This document shows, piece after piece, positions 54,669 through 64,000 of a stretch of 64,000 nucleotides of DNA (positions are counted from its first letter, which is position 1; each line of letters opens with the position of its first letter). The DNA comes from Sulfodiicoccus acidiphilus (lineage in GTDB: Archaea; Thermoproteota; Thermoprotei_A; Sulfolobales; Sulfolobaceae), in the NCBI RefSeq assembly GCF_003967175.1, contig NZ_AP018553.1:1449982-1513981 (forward strand). The letters run 5' to 3'. Below the pieces are notes generated by a model that was not told where the DNA came from, did no database searches, and worked only from the letters and a program-made list of their open reading frames with translations. Both the position numbers and the translations under genes were made by a program.

Positions 54669-56003
54669 GTGAAGTGGCAACTGTTGTTGCTCATCGTTCT
54701 AGCGTCCTCTGTCACAGGGGCTCACGCTTCGACGACCACGACGAGCTATCGCGTCGCACTTCAGGGAGGTTACGTTGTAGTGGGGACAACCGTGGCTTAC
54801 TATAATGGCTCCTTCTCCACCATTTTGAAAGTTTACTCCCTCAATGGTTCACTCCTCGAAGTCCGAGTCCTCCCGGGCGCGGATCTCCTCCAGTTGGCTG
54901 CATCGGAGTCAACGCTCTTCGGAGTGGCCTTGGCCAAAGGAAATCTGGAAGCGTTTGTCGCCTCCCTACCTGGACTCTCCATGGAGATTTACTTCCTCCC
55001 CTACTCGTCCGCGTCCTTCCTTCCGTCAGGGGCCGGAGTTCAAGTTCTCTACCTAGGAACCTGTTCCACGAGGACGCTCGTGAGCCTCGTCGGCCGTTTT
55101 CTGATCACCTTCGCTTCCACCTGTAACGACGGGGAGCATAGGTTGAACGTGTCAGTCAGAGACCTATTGAGCGGCGCTGTCTCTAACGCGCTAACCGTTC
55201 CATTCAACGACTCATTACTTGTAGGCAATGCATCGCTAGTCGTGTTGAACGGAGAGGGAGCGTTCATCTACTCTCTGCTCCCCTCACCGAAGGAGGTGAT
55301 TTCCTTGTCCAATGCTACTTTCGTTGGAGGAGGGCCACCGATAGTGTTCGTTCGAGGTAACAACACACTTCTGTTCGACGGTGAGGGAAATGAGGTAGGT
55401 TCACTTCGTGGACGATACCAATACTTAGCTGGGTACACGGAGAACGGGTCCTACACGGTCGCTTTGGTTCCCCTGGGGGAACAGCCAACTTTCCTAGCTA
55501 GGCCCTCGACCATCGTGTTGCTCACCTCGGATGGTTCTCGCTCAGTTTCCGTGATCGAGGCACCTTTACCTAGTCAGGCCGTGTTCGTGGATGGGCGGCT
55601 TTTCGGACTTTACGCGTCGAGCTCGGGATGGATCGTTCGTTCGCTCGAGTACAACGTTTCGTCCGTCCTCAACCTCACAGGGCCCGTGGAGCTGGGGGAG
55701 CTAGATGGTTACTTAATGGTGAGTGAAGTGAGGTCTCCCGAGTACCTCTCCGCCTCCCTTCCAGGGACCGCCAGCGTGCTCTACTCCGTGCCCAATTTGA
55801 CGGAAGTGGCTTACGTTCCCTATCCTCTGCTGCCAGTCGCCGTAACGGGAGACAAGGTTCTACTAGCGGGGAATAGGTTACTTCTATCCCCATTGCCGTA
55901 CTTTCATAGAGGGGGCGGTCCACCTCTTTTTCCACTCGTCGTCGTTCCATCTGTTGTATTTATGCTTGTATTGTTGTACTACCTCTACAGGAGGCGCAGG
56001 TGA
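54669..56003 (+). CDS. Secreted, membrane-anchored beta-rich surface protein
   Basis: 444 residues with an N-terminal signal peptide (QLLLLIVLASSVTGAHA), a long domain of repeated beta strands of about 40 residues each with many Asn-x-Ser/Thr sites, and a C-terminal membrane helix (FPLVVVPSVVFMLVLLYYLY) followed by RRRR. The strand pattern is compatible with a beta-propeller. Three cysteines occur in the middle. I do not recognise the family. Start GTG by promoter distance. It stands alone. Confidence 0.7.
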   Translation: MKWQLLLLIVLASSVTGAHASTTTTSYRVALQGGYVVVGTTVAYYNGSFSTILKVYSLNGSLLEVRVLPGADLLQLAASESTLFGVALAKGNLEAFVASLPGLSMEIYFLPYSSASFLPSGAGVQVLYLGTCSTRTLVSLVGRFLITFASTCNDGEHRLNVSVRDLLSGAVSNALTVPFNDSLLVGNASLVVLNGEGAFIYSLLPSPKEVISLSNATFVGGGPPIVFVRGNNTLLFDGEGNEVGSLRGRYQYLAGYTENGSYTVALVPLGEQPTFLARPSTIVLLTSDGSRSVSVIEAPLPSQAVFVDGRLFGLYASSSGWIVRSLEYNVSSVLNLTGPVELGELDGYLMVSEVRSPEYLSASLPGTASVLYSVPNLTEVAYVPYPLLPVAVTGDKVLLAGNRLLLSPLPYFHRGGGPPLFPLVVVPSVVFMLVLLYYLYRRRR

Positions 56004-56136
56004 GTCCTGGAGGTGGTAGTACCTCGAAGGACATCCGGGACCTCGTCCTCACTCATTTGAGGAGAGATCGAGTACCCTAAGAGGATGGAACGGGGGACTG
56101 AGCACCTCACTTCTCGATGTCCGCGAGTTGGGCAAC

Positions 56137-56147
56137 GCTTAAAATCA
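56137..56147 (+). promoter_or_regulatory. TATA box of ilvD-gdh
   Basis: CGCTTAAAATC about 26 bases before ATG 56168; decides that start over the in-frame ATG at 56117. Confidence 0.45.
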
Positions 56148-56167
56148 CCAAAGATTTTTCTTTTGTC

Positions 56168-57862
56168 ATGGAAAAATTTGAGGGTAAGGCTGAGCTCAGG
56201 AGTCCAGCCAGATACCACGGAATCCTCAACGCTCCTCACAGGGCCTTCCTGAGGTCGGTGGGTCTGACCGACTCAGACATAGCGAAGCCGCTAGTGGCAG
56301 TCTCGGTGGCGTGGAGCGAGGCCGGCCCTTGTAATGCACATACCTTGGGTCTTGCGCAGCTAGTCAAGGAAGGCGTGAGGACAGGAGGGGCATCCCCTCT
56401 GGCTTTTCCGACAATTGTGGTCAACGACAACATTGGCATGGGAACTGAAGGAATGAGGTACAGTCTGGTTAGCAGGGAGGTCATAGCTGACACCATAGAG
56501 GCCCAGTTCAACGCCCATGCGTTCGACGGTCTCGTCGGAATAGCGGGATGCGATAAGACAGAGCCAGGTACCCTGATGGGTATGGCCAGGTTGAACGTCC
56601 CCTCAATTTACTTGTACGCTGGAAGCGCTGAACCTGGCTTCTACATGGGCAGGGAGGTCACTATAGAGGACGTCCACGAGGCCATAGGTGCTTACCTAAA
56701 GGGGAGGGTGACGGAGCAGGACGTTTATGATGTCGAGAGGGCCTCCCACCCCACTTTGGGTACGTGCGCAGGCCTCTTCACAGCCAACACCATGGCGTCC
56801 ATAGCAGAGGCTCTAGGAATGGCCCTGCCGGGGAGTGCCTCGCCCACTGCTACTTCCTCCAGGAGGGCCTACTACGCTAGAGAGAGCGGTGTGGCCCTGA
56901 CTAGGCTCCTCGAACTAGGGATCAAGTCCCGGGACGTCATGACGTTCGAGGCCTTCGAGAACGCCATTACCCTCCTCATGGCCATGGGCGGATCTACTAA
57001 CGCGGTCCTCCACCTCCCAGCCATCGCCTACGAGGCCGGGATAAAACTAACGCTCGACGACTTCGAGAGGATAGGGAAGAGGACGCCTTACATAGCTAGC
57101 CTGAAGCCTGGCGGGGACTTCGTAATGGCCGACTTAGACAAGGTAGGGGGAGTTCCTTTGGTCATGAAGAAGCTGCTCGACGCCGGTTTGCTGCACGGAG
57201 ACGTTGTGACGGTGACGGGAAAGACGTTGAGACAGTCACTGACAGAGTACAGGTTACCACAGGTGAGGCACGATCACATAGTCAGGGAGGTGAGTCGCCC
57301 CATTAAATCTAGAGGAGGGATAGTGATACTGAAGGGCTCACTCGCCCCAGAGGGGGCGGTGATAAAGGTGGCCGCCACCTCGATCTCCAGGTTCAGAGGT
57401 AAGGCCAGAGTGTACGACGGAGAAGAGGCCGCGTTCAAAGGAGTAAGGTCCAACGAGGTCAAGGAGGGAGAGGTGGTGGTGATAAGGTACGAGGGTCCCA
57501 AGGGCGCTCCGGGGATGCCGGAGATGCTGAGGGTCACATCCGCGATAGTTGGGGCGGGACTCGAGAACGTTATGATGGTGACCGACGGCAGGTTCAGTGG
57601 AGCAACCAGAGGACCCATGATAGGGCACGTGGCGCCGGAGGCAATGGTAGGTGGCCCTATAGCTCTAGTGAGGGACGGTGACGAGATATCGCTGGACGTT
57701 GAGTCAAACAGGCTCGACATACTGGTGCCAGAGGAGGAACTCAAGGCTAGGGCCAGGGATTGGAGGGCCCCGGAGCCTAAGTACAGGACGGGCCTCTTGG
57801 CCAAGTATGCTTCCCTCGTTACACAGGCCTCACAGGGAGCTGTGACAACTCCGAGGTGGTGA
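56168..57862 (+). CDS. ilvD: Dihydroxy-acid dehydratase (also gluconate dehydratase in related species)
   Basis: 564-residue iron-sulfur dehydratase of the IlvD/Edd family, very close in layout to the Sulfolobus enzyme. Cluster cysteines are in [26 protein letters not shown] and [16 protein letters not shown]; the C-terminal block is [22 protein letters not shown]. It makes 2-oxo acids for valine and isoleucine, and the Sulfolobus homologue also dehydrates gluconate to KDG. Here it is followed after one base by glucose dehydrogenase, which favours a sugar acid role in addition to amino acid synthesis. Frame intact. Confidence 0.9.
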   Translation: MEKFEGKAELRSPARYHGILNAPHRAFLRSVGLTDSDIAKPLVAVSVAWSEAGPCNAHTLGLAQLVKEGVRTGGASPLAFPTIVVNDNIGMGTEGMRYSLVSREVIADTIEAQFNAHAFDGLVGIAGCDKTEPGTLMGMARLNVPSIYLYAGSAEPGFYMGREVTIEDVHEAIGAYLKGRVTEQDVYDVERASHPTLGTCAGLFTANTMASIAEALGMALPGSASPTATSSRRAYYARESGVALTRLLELGIKSRDVMTFEAFENAITLLMAMGGSTNAVLHLPAIAYEAGIKLTLDDFERIGKRTPYIASLKPGGDFVMADLDKVGGVPLVMKKLLDAGLLHGDVVTVTGKTLRQSLTEYRLPQVRHDHIVREVSRPIKSRGGIVILKGSLAPEGAVIKVAATSISRFRGKARVYDGEEAAFKGVRSNEVKEGEVVVIRYEGPKGAPGMPEMLRVTSAIVGAGLENVMMVTDGRFSGATRGPMIGHVAPEAMVGGPIALVRDGDEISLDVESNRLDILVPEEELKARARDWRAPEPKYRTGLLAKYASLVTQASQGAVTTPRW

Positions 57863-57863
57863 G

Positions 57864-58961
57864 TTGAAAGCAATAGTAGTGAGGCCACCCACCCCAGGCG
57901 CCGAACTAAAGGAGGTTCCAGACCCCTCCTTAGTGTCTGGAACCGTGAAGGTCAGGATGTTAGAGAACGGGGTGTGTGGTACAGATAGGGAGGTCGCTGC
58001 GGGGAGGTTGATCACCGCCAGGCCCCCTCCAGGGAGGGACTGGATGGTGCTCGGCCACGAGGCTCTAGGCGTTGTGGAGGAGCTGGGAGAGGGTGCAGTG
58101 GGCCTCAGAGAGGGAGACTTAGTTATGCCGATAAACAGGAGAGGTTGCGGACAGTGTGTGAACTGCAGGATAGGGAGACCTGATCACTGTGAGACAGGAA
58201 TGTTTAGGGAGAACGGTATCACCGAACTCGACGGCTTCATGAGTCAATTCCTGGTAGAACAGCCGAGGTACCTAGTGAGGGTTCCAGAGAACGTGAGGGA
58301 CGTAGCGATACTGGCGCAGCCGCTCTCCGACCTAGTGAAGTCGGTGGACGAGCTTCTCCATGTGCAGTCTAGGCTTCACTTCCCCTGTGAGGACGGGACG
58401 CTCGAGTGCAGGAAAGCGTTGATCACTGGGACCGGGCCTATCGGAGTGTTGGTGTCAATGTTGCTCAGGACTATGGGAATGAAAGTTTACGCTGCGAATA
58501 GGAGGGAGCCCAAGGAAGTGGAGAAGGCCATTTTTTCAGAGGTAGGTGTGGAGTACTACAACTCGGCGTCGGGTTACGGTGACTTATACAAGGCCGTCGG
58601 AGGAATGGACGTAGTCTTCGACACTACAGGTAGGGCAGACGTGATCCAGCAACTTCTGCCCCTCCTGAGGAACAACGCTTTCCTCGCCTTCTTCGGCTTC
58701 TCCTCTGAGGGTTCAATGAACCTCACCAGTCTCGAGATCCAGAGGCTCATATTCAAGGGAGCCGCCCTGGTGGGACTGGCGAACGGACAGAAACCACACT
58801 TCGAAAGGGCGTTGTGGCACCTGGCGTCGTGGAAGACCGTGTGGCCAGGTGCAGTCAGGAGACTCATAACCCGGGAAGTGAAGGTGGACGACTTCGAGCA
58901 GGTGAGGAAGGTGTTGGAGAGGAAGGAGGAGGGCGAGATAAAGATAAAGCTACTCTGGTAG
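57864..58961 (+). CDS. gdh: Glucose 1-dehydrogenase, NAD(P)+
   Basis: 365-residue zinc alcohol dehydrogenase family enzyme, closely similar to the Sulfolobus glucose dehydrogenase that starts the Entner-Doudoroff pathway and oxidises glucose and galactose. Catalytic zinc ligands are in NGVCGTDRE (Cys about 38) and LGHEALG (His about 66); structural zinc cysteines are in NRRGCGQCVNCRIGRPDHC. ITGTGPIGVLVSML is the cofactor loop and ANRREP follows. Start TTG 57864, one base after the ilvD stop, so the two genes are co-transcribed. Confidence 0.92.
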   Translation: MKAIVVRPPTPGAELKEVPDPSLVSGTVKVRMLENGVCGTDREVAAGRLITARPPPGRDWMVLGHEALGVVEELGEGAVGLREGDLVMPINRRGCGQCVNCRIGRPDHCETGMFRENGITELDGFMSQFLVEQPRYLVRVPENVRDVAILAQPLSDLVKSVDELLHVQSRLHFPCEDGTLECRKALITGTGPIGVLVSMLLRTMGMKVYAANRREPKEVEKAIFSEVGVEYYNSASGYGDLYKAVGGMDVVFDTTGRADVIQQLLPLLRNNAFLAFFGFSSEGSMNLTSLEIQRLIFKGAALVGLANGQKPHFERALWHLASWKTVWPGAVRRLITREVKVDDFEQVRKVLERKEEGEIKIKLLW

Positions 58962-59403
58962 AGTTTGAGGACTGAGGCTCCCTTTTTGAGATGGACCTAG
59001 AAGTTAACGCCAGGAGGACTTGGATATCCTCCTAGAGTCACCGCTTTCATGTCGAGAAGGATCCGAGGTTCACGTAACACAGTTCACTAGAATAGAGAAC
59101 GGGAGAAATAGAGAACGGGAGAGATTTCTCGGTTTTACGACTGTGGACCGACAAGGGACTATGGGAAATTGGGCTCAACGAGAGCATTGATCAATTCGGT
59201 AAGTACTACTCGAGCTGAGGATAGGCTGTTTGAGGTGGGAAATGTAGATTAACTTCGGCCTATTAACGGAGAGAATCCTCTGTCTGAAAGAGCGGTAGAT
59301 TTGTCGTATAGAGGCAACTACGGTAAAAGTTCTCAAGGTTAAAGGATGGGGATTACCTCGGGATGGACTCGAGCCTGTGGAGGGCTGGCCCCAACGTTAC
59401 ATA
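58962..59403. other. Intergenic stretch with a tandem 16-base duplication
   Basis: About 440 bases without a clear gene. AATAGAGAACGGGAGA occurs twice in tandem at 59091-59106 and 59107-59122. Short frames before and after it may be gene debris. Confidence 0.35.
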
Positions 59404-59696
59404 AAGATCCAAGGCCTCGCCCCTCCCTGGGACGATTCGCGATCTTCCCAGGTTTACTTCGACCACGCTGACGGCGCCCCTTCTCCGGCTCGATCGAGTA
59501 CTTAACTGAGGGAGGAACGACTACCGTCTCCCTTTCCCACTAAGGGACTGAACTTCGCGGACGAAAGTCGCCTCACTTCGAGTGGGGTCCCTCCCCGATC
59601 CACTCTACTGCCCACCAGGGATGTGAACCCGAACCGACGGTGGGAACGACGAACTACCCCACGGAGTAACCCTCTGCGAGGCGGGGAGGAAGTCAG
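59404..59696 (+). repeat. IS605-derived non-coding repeat, family B copy 6
   Basis: Nearly identical to 4191-4481 (one two-base indel region and one substitution seen). Right end GGCGGGGAGGAAGTCAG. No tnpB inside. Confidence 0.75.
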
Positions 59697-59905
59697 ACCA
59701 GAAGAGTGGGAGCACACCTTGCCTTACGTCAGAGAAGTGAGAAGGGAAGCGAGGAGATTGAGAGAGTTAACGGAAGTCGGCTCCAGCGGTTCCTAAAGAC
59801 GACCGTATCTCCGTTGTGTGTCAGAGTCGATCTAGAAAACTGGGACCCTGTAGAACCTCCTTGAGGTAGATCACTGATAAACAGAGATGGTCTCTATCCA
59901 CAACT
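59697..59905. other. Intergenic stretch
   Basis: About 210 bases, nothing recognised. Confidence 0.25.
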
Positions 59906-60997
59906 TTACATGTTCGCTATCTTTCTAACGTTCTTTTCGAACGGGGGATAGATTATCCCCGCCTCAGTTATTATGGCCGTGACGTACTTCGGGGGCGTCA
60001 CGTCGAATACCGGGTTGTAGACCTTCACTCCCTCAGGTGCCACTGGAACCCCTCTAACTGTTCTCACCTCGTCTGGACTCCTCTCCTCAATTTTCACTTC
60101 CTCTACTGAACTTCGCAGGTCAAGAGTCGAAGTTGGGGCTAACGCGTAAAATGGAACTCCTAGCTCGTGGGCTATTACCGCTTCCTTGAAGGTACCCACC
60201 TTGTTGAACACGTGACCGTCTGCCAGTATCCTGTCGGCTCCGACCATGACGCTGTTCACCATTTTCTTGTACAACACCAAGCCTACGGCTGTGTCACTGA
60301 TCAACGTCACGGGTACTCCGTCCGTCATGAGTTCGTATGCTGTAAGCCTGCTCCCCTGAAGCCAAGGCCTCGTCTCGGGTGCAACAACGGAGACATTCAC
60401 CCCTAGGGCGCGAGCCAGTTTCACTGGAGCGAGGGCGGTTCCTAGCCCCGTACCTGTGGCCAATCCTCCAGCGTTGCACTGGGTGAGGACCACGTCTCCG
60501 TCGTTGAGCTTCTCGAACCCATAGATCCCTATCTTTAGCTCGGCCTCCAACTCCTCCTCGTATACTCTGTTTGCCTCTTCCTCTAGGAGTTCCTTTAGCT
60601 CATCCACCTTCTTGGCCTCACCTTCGTGTACGAGCCTGTTGGCCTTGCTTAACATCCTACTGGTAGCCCAAGAGAGGTTGACCGCCGTGGGCCTCGCTGC
60701 GTCTAGCTGGAGCTTTGCTTTAGCTAGGGCATTCAATGACTCTTTGATGTCGTTAGTGGGACTATTGAGCGCAGTTACCATGCCATAGGCTGCCGCTATG
60801 CCTATAGCTGGTGCACCTCTTACTCTCATCGACTTTATGGCCTCAGCGATCTGCGAGGGATCCTTAGCTTCAACCCAATAGACTTCGAAGGGGAGTAACG
60901 TCTGATCTAGGATGGTTAGGACGTGTCTTTCCCGGTCCCACCTCAGCGGCCTCAGTTTGGGTATAAAGGCCCTCTTCGCCTCCTCTAGTGTAACCAT
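59906..60997 (-). CDS. mtnA: S-methyl-5-thioribose-1-phosphate isomerase
   Basis: 363-residue member of the eIF2B/MtnA family. It turns methylthioribose 1-phosphate into methylthioribulose 1-phosphate in methionine salvage. Conserved stretches are [16 protein letters not shown] (about 57-72), [14 protein letters not shown] with the catalytic Cys (about 168), [16 protein letters not shown] with the catalytic Asp (about 248) and [29 protein letters not shown]. Ribose-1,5-bisphosphate isomerases of the same family are shorter, so MtnA is favoured. TATA-like AGTTTTAATTAAG about 26 bases upstream. Stands alone. Confidence 0.88.
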   Translation of the reverse strand: MVTLEEAKRAFIPKLRPLRWDRERHVLTILDQTLLPFEVYWVEAKDPSQIAEAIKSMRVRGAPAIGIAAAYGMVTALNSPTNDIKESLNALAKAKLQLDAARPTAVNLSWATSRMLSKANRLVHEGEAKKVDELKELLEEEANRVYEEELEAELKIGIYGFEKLNDGDVVLTQCNAGGLATGTGLGTALAPVKLARALGVNVSVVAPETRPWLQGSRLTAYELMTDGVPVTLISDTAVGLVLYKKMVNSVMVGADRILADGHVFNKVGTFKEAVIAHELGVPFYALAPTSTLDLRSSVEEVKIEERSPDEVRTVRGVPVAPEGVKVYNPVFDVTPPKYVTAIITEAGIIYPPFEKNVRKIANM

Positions 60998-61219
60998 GAC
61001 ATTCCCTCTAACCCTTAATTAAAACTCTTTCAGTGTGGGTGTGTAATACTGAAAGAAGAGTCGGAGGAGGATTCTATGTCAAGGAGGTCCAAGAGGGAGA
61101 GTGCACCTGAAGTCTCCGTCTCAACACAGAGTTTACCAGAAAACCCAATTTCAGCTTCAAAGGGCTCTACGCTTCGTAAGTGTAGATCCCTGCAGGCTAG
61201 TTCCCGGTGGTTCTAGGTG

Positions 61220-61965
61220 TGCATGACAGGCTTGGGCTTGTACGGCTCTTCCATATACCCCACCTTTTCGTCCTTGAGCTTTACCTCAATTGCCTCTACC
61301 GCCCCCCAAGTGCTCCACCTTGCTAGTCCCTAATTATAGGGGAGGTCACCCCTCTGTGAAAGAGCCAGGCTAGGGCCACTTGAGTTGACGTTACTCCTCT
61401 TTTCTTAGCTACCTCCATGGTTCTCCTGACGATTTCCCCGTTCTTTGGAGGCTCCACGTAAATCTTGTACGCGTAGAAGTTGGAGGTGGGGATAATGCGT
61501 CCAGGGTCATTTGGTCCCACGAGGGTTTTCCCGTCCTTAAAGAACCTCCCCCTCAATATGCCAACTGCGGTGGAGAAGTAGGGCATATAGGCTATGCCGT
61601 GGCCCATGCAGAAAGGTATCATCTCTCCTCCCTACAGAGGAGGTTGTAGGGCGTTTGTGTGCTCACGAAGTTTTCGTATCCTTTAGCTTGGGCTGGGTAG
61701 AACAGGGTCGCGAACTCCCAAGTCCACATGCTAGACGTTCCTGATTACCTGACCTCGTTTTGGTGGACTAGGCCTTTAAGCTTAGAAAGGGTCTCCTCTG
61801 TTGGAACTCTCAGTCATAACTGTGGAGATTGAAGGACAACGTAGTCAGTACTTAGGCGGTTCAAGGAATCGTGGATCTGTCTCATAACGTGTTTCCTGGA
61901 TGGACCCTCTTCGTTTTGGCCCTGAGGCCGTTTGAAGTGCTCAGGCAAAAAAGTGCTGGATTGTG
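61220..61965 (-). pseudogene. Aldo/keto reductase (dead)
   Basis: Minus-strand pieces in the proper order over different frames: IHDSLNRLSTDYVVLQ, a stop, SSMWTWEFATLFYPAQAKGYENFVSTQTPYNLLCREE, MIPFCMGHGIAYMPYFSTAVGILRGRF, VAKKRGVTSTQVALAWLFHRGVTSPII, a stop, and AVEAIEVKLKDEKVGYMEEPYKPKPVMH. These match the second half of an aldo/keto reductase of the YajO/IolS kind. The 5' half is missing or unrecognisable, and several stops and frame changes show decay. Confidence 0.8.
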
Positions 61966-63045
61966 AACTTCAACGTAATGAAACCCCAGAGGGCGTCGAC
62001 CTCATGGACTACTCGGTGGCGTTAGACCTGTTCGCTCAGGCTAAGGTCCTCACGCCGGATGAAACCAGGGTAGTCCTGTTTGGAGTTCTCCGACTAGTCT
62101 CACCTTTCATAAGATGAAATCAGTTAAGGCCCCAGATTCACCCCAGAACAGCTAGCGTAAATCACGGACTTACAAGCACTCCCGTTTCCTGTCGTTCCCT
62201 CGTGGTCGGTGGCGTGCCACTGGTCTTCCTGAGGAAGTTGTGGAAGTTGCTGAGGCTGGCCCCAACAGCCCACTTCCTTGCCATACTGGCTAAATCCCTT
62301 ACTTCGTTGGTGATTGAGGGATCCTTACGAGCCTCTCTCCTTTGGCTTACTTTACGGCTGGTCCAGACAACGCTGTGTTTGAGGCGGGCCTAGCCTACTC
62401 CTCGCTGGTAGGAACCTTACCCCTAGCTCTTCTCCGGGCCTTTCCTATGGCGCGTACTTGGCTCTCTCTGAGAACTTCGTCCTGCTGGGTGTGCTATCTC
62501 TCCCCGCCTACTTCCTTGGGTCGGGAAACTATTTACCTCCCCTACTTCCACATCTATTCGAGAAGGTATAACTTTCATGGACTACTTAGCGGTGACGAGG
62601 AGTGACCTCACCTAACTTCTAGCAGCTTTCCTCACGGGTTTCGTTGACTAGGGCTTTATCGTACGTGGAGTTCTCTTTGACAGTCCTTCTAATCTCAATC
62701 GTCTCGATTCCACTGACGATCTTAGCGTCTACAGTAAGGACCTAAGTTAAATCCTCCTCTCTACGTCACCTTAGGCGCTTTTACGACATCCCGTCAGACG
62801 AAGCATTGCCCCCGACCTCAGTCGAGTGCCACTGGAGAAGGGTGAAGTAATAGCTAAGACATAGGTAGTCCCCTTCTCGTCTTACTGCGGAACGTTTCTG
62901 TATGGAGGTCAGTCGTCCTCTGCTCCATTGGTCTACCTCTTAACCCTGGTTAAGTTAAATCTGGGAATGAGGGGGTTGTGTTAATTCTTGTTGAAACTAT
63001 TAGCAGAATCCCCTTGTTGAGGTCTACATCTGGAATGACAATCTA
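61966..63045. other. Decayed region with membrane protein debris
   Basis: Over 1 kb without an intact gene. 62330-62590 (plus strand) has hydrophobic pieces in shifting frames, such as LSENFVLLGVLSLPAYFLGSGNYLPPLLPHL, which look like a worn membrane protein. I cannot name it. Confidence 0.35.
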
Positions 63046-63060
63046 TATCCTTAAATAAAA
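63046..63060 (+). promoter_or_regulatory. TATA box of the AAA ATPase gene
   Basis: TATCCTTAAATAAAA about 26-30 bases before GTG 63082. Confidence 0.45.
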
Positions 63061-63081
63061 GTTTGGAGTTATATTCCAGAT

Positions 63082-64000
63082 GTGCTTAACCTGAGGGCGG
63101 TCACTGAGGAATACGTAGGTGGACTTCAGTTCGTCAACGAGATCCCGAGGGAAATCAAGTTAAACATCTCCTCTCCAGACATCACTGTGGTAGCTGGACC
63201 TAGGAGGGTAGGAAAGACTTTCCTAATGTTGAGGGAAGTCAGGGCACTCATGGGTTCTGGTGAGAGAGTGGCCTATCTCTCCTTGGACGATCCACTATTC
63301 AGGGGAATAGATGCCCGTAGGCTCGCTGAGCTGGTCCGATCCGAGTACCCCGAAGGTAGGGTTTACCTATTCTTGGATGAAGTTCAGGATTGGAAGGATT
63401 GGGACTTCAAACTTCGTTGGCTCCACGACGTGAAGGACTTTAAGTTAGTAGTGTCTGGGTCATCCTCTTCTCTACTCTCTTCCGAGATACCAAGTAGACT
63501 AAGAGGGAGACAGTTCACAAAGGTTGTTCTCCCAATCTCCATAAGGGAGTTGGTACCTTCAGCGGGTGGGGACTTCAGAGAGAGAGGTGTATTCAACAAC
63601 ATCCTCAGGGAGTATCTTGTGTGGGGTGGTTTTCCAGAACCCTGGATCTATCGCTCCAGAGAGAAGTTAATTGACGTTGTGGAGACGGTGTTCTACAGGG
63701 ACCTGGTGGAGAGGAATAGGATAAGGGACACAGAGCAATTCAGGGCAGTATTTGACTTCCTCCTGTCCAACTACTCTAACCAGATGACATGGAACTCCGT
63801 GAGGAACATGTTGAAGGGGATTGGAGTTGACGTAGACGTTAAGACCGTCATGAACTACGTAGATTACATGAGGAAGGCGTTCCTCGTTTTTCCAGTGAGG
63901 AGGTATGATTACTCAGAGAGAAGGAGAGCGGTTTCGCCCAAGAAGCTATACCTCGTCGATTTGGGAATAGCTTCGCTTTACGAGAATCACTCTTCAGCTC
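63082..64000 (+). CDS. AAA_14/DUF4143-type ATPase (3' end beyond window)
   Basis: Frame open from GTG 63082 to the edge, 306 codons visible. Walker A is VAGPRRVGKTFLML (about 40-53) and Walker B VYLFLDEVQDWKDW (about 96-109), followed by LVVSGSSSSLLSSEIPSRLRGR (sensor and arginine), FLVWGGFPEPW, ETVFYRDLVERNRIRD and, near the edge, PKKLYLVDLGIAS, which begins the DUF4143 part. Such ATPases are widespread in archaea; their role is poorly known. An ATG two bases before the GTG is out of frame. The leaderless promoter supports the start. Confidence 0.85.
   Translation, partial: MLNLRAVTEEYVGGLQFVNEIPREIKLNISSPDITVVAGPRRVGKTFLMLREVRALMGSGERVAYLSLDDPLFRGIDARRLAELVRSEYPEGRVYLFLDEVQDWKDWDFKLRWLHDVKDFKLVVSGSSSSLLSSEIPSRLRGRQFTKVVLPISIRELVPSAGGDFRERGVFNNILREYLVWGGFPEPWIYRSREKLIDVVETVFYRDLVERNRIRDTEQFRAVFDFLLSNYSNQMTWNSVRNMLKGIGVDVDVKTVMNYVDYMRKAFLVFPVRRYDYSERRRAVSPKKLYLVDLGIASLYENHSSA

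Overview
The window looks like a chromosomal segment of a GC-moderate (roughly 50-55 % by eye) member of the archaeal order Sulfolobales. The evidence is the gene set: a DoxB-C-E quinol oxidase, an Lrs14-type regulator, a PibD-like class III signal peptidase, a SepP-like lipid phosphatase, a DPSL-type ferritin, clustered branched Entner-Doudoroff genes, many leaderless genes with a TATA box about 26 nt before the start codon, and many IS200/IS605-type remnants. The genus is not certain; a GC-rich lineage such as Sulfodiicoccus is my guess only.

Layout. 1-1.9 kb: 3' part of a dox-type terminal oxidase operon. 1.9-5.9 kb: Lrs14 regulator, DUF429 protein, IS-derived repeats, a small protein and a prepilin peptidase. 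6.2-9.7 kb: Gfo/Idh oxidoreductase, PAP2 phosphatase, a dead oligopeptide ABC ATPase and an AT-rich SufR-like regulator with palindromic operators. 10.1-12.9 kb: glyoxylate-reductase-like enzyme and amt-glnK. 13.2-18.6 kb: kdgA-kdgK, gapN, peroxiredoxin, cbiZ, PfpI. 19.5-25.6 kb: acyl-CoA synthetase, a cobalamin/metal-type binding protein, and a lone molybdenum hydroxylase large subunit. 25.7-28.2 kb: a four-gene ABC/regulator operon. 28.9-31 kb: an iron operon of DPSL ferritin, Rieske protein and NRAMP-like transporter. 31.1-32.8 kb: decayed tnpB element plus a related repeat. 32.9-39.2 kb: a six-gene membrane complex related to hydrogenase-4/complex I whose large subunit has lost all four Ni-Fe cysteines. 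39.4-43.3 kb: an accessory region with repeats, a truncated HEPN/MNT pair and an oxidoreductase gene split by a second tnpB element. 43.6-45.3 kb: a two-domain cupredoxin surface protein. 45.8-50.7 kb: a STAND ATPase with N-terminal HTH and C-terminal TPRs, divergent from a solitary Dam-like methylase and followed by three IS-derived repeats. 50.7-54.2 kb: a second molybdenum hydroxylase large subunit with a divergent membrane protein and XdhC-type maturation factor. 54.7-59 kb: a surface protein, ilvD and glucose dehydrogenase. 59.9-64 kb: mtnA, a dead aldo/keto reductase, a decayed zone and an AAA/DUF4143 ATPase running off the edge.

How the genes fit. gdh, ilvD (dihydroxy-acid/gluconate dehydratase in this order), kdgA, kdgK and gapN together cover most of the branched Entner-Doudoroff pathway, and one of the molybdenum hydroxylases could be a glyceraldehyde oxidoreductase large subunit. 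Energy metabolism is represented by the oxidase, the hydrogenase-related complex and the cupredoxin protein. Nitrogen uptake is represented by amt-glnK.

Quality caution. Four otherwise well-preserved genes (Gfo/Idh, amt, gapN, and the molybdenum hydroxylase at 23.4 kb) are each broken once, and in each case adding one G to a run of G (C on the other strand) restores the full reading frame. This pattern points to consensus errors rather than four true pseudogenes. Other genes (oppF-like, aldo/keto reductase, FAD oxidoreductase, both tnpB genes) carry multiple lesions and look truly dead. At least eleven IS-derived non-coding repeats fall into three families.
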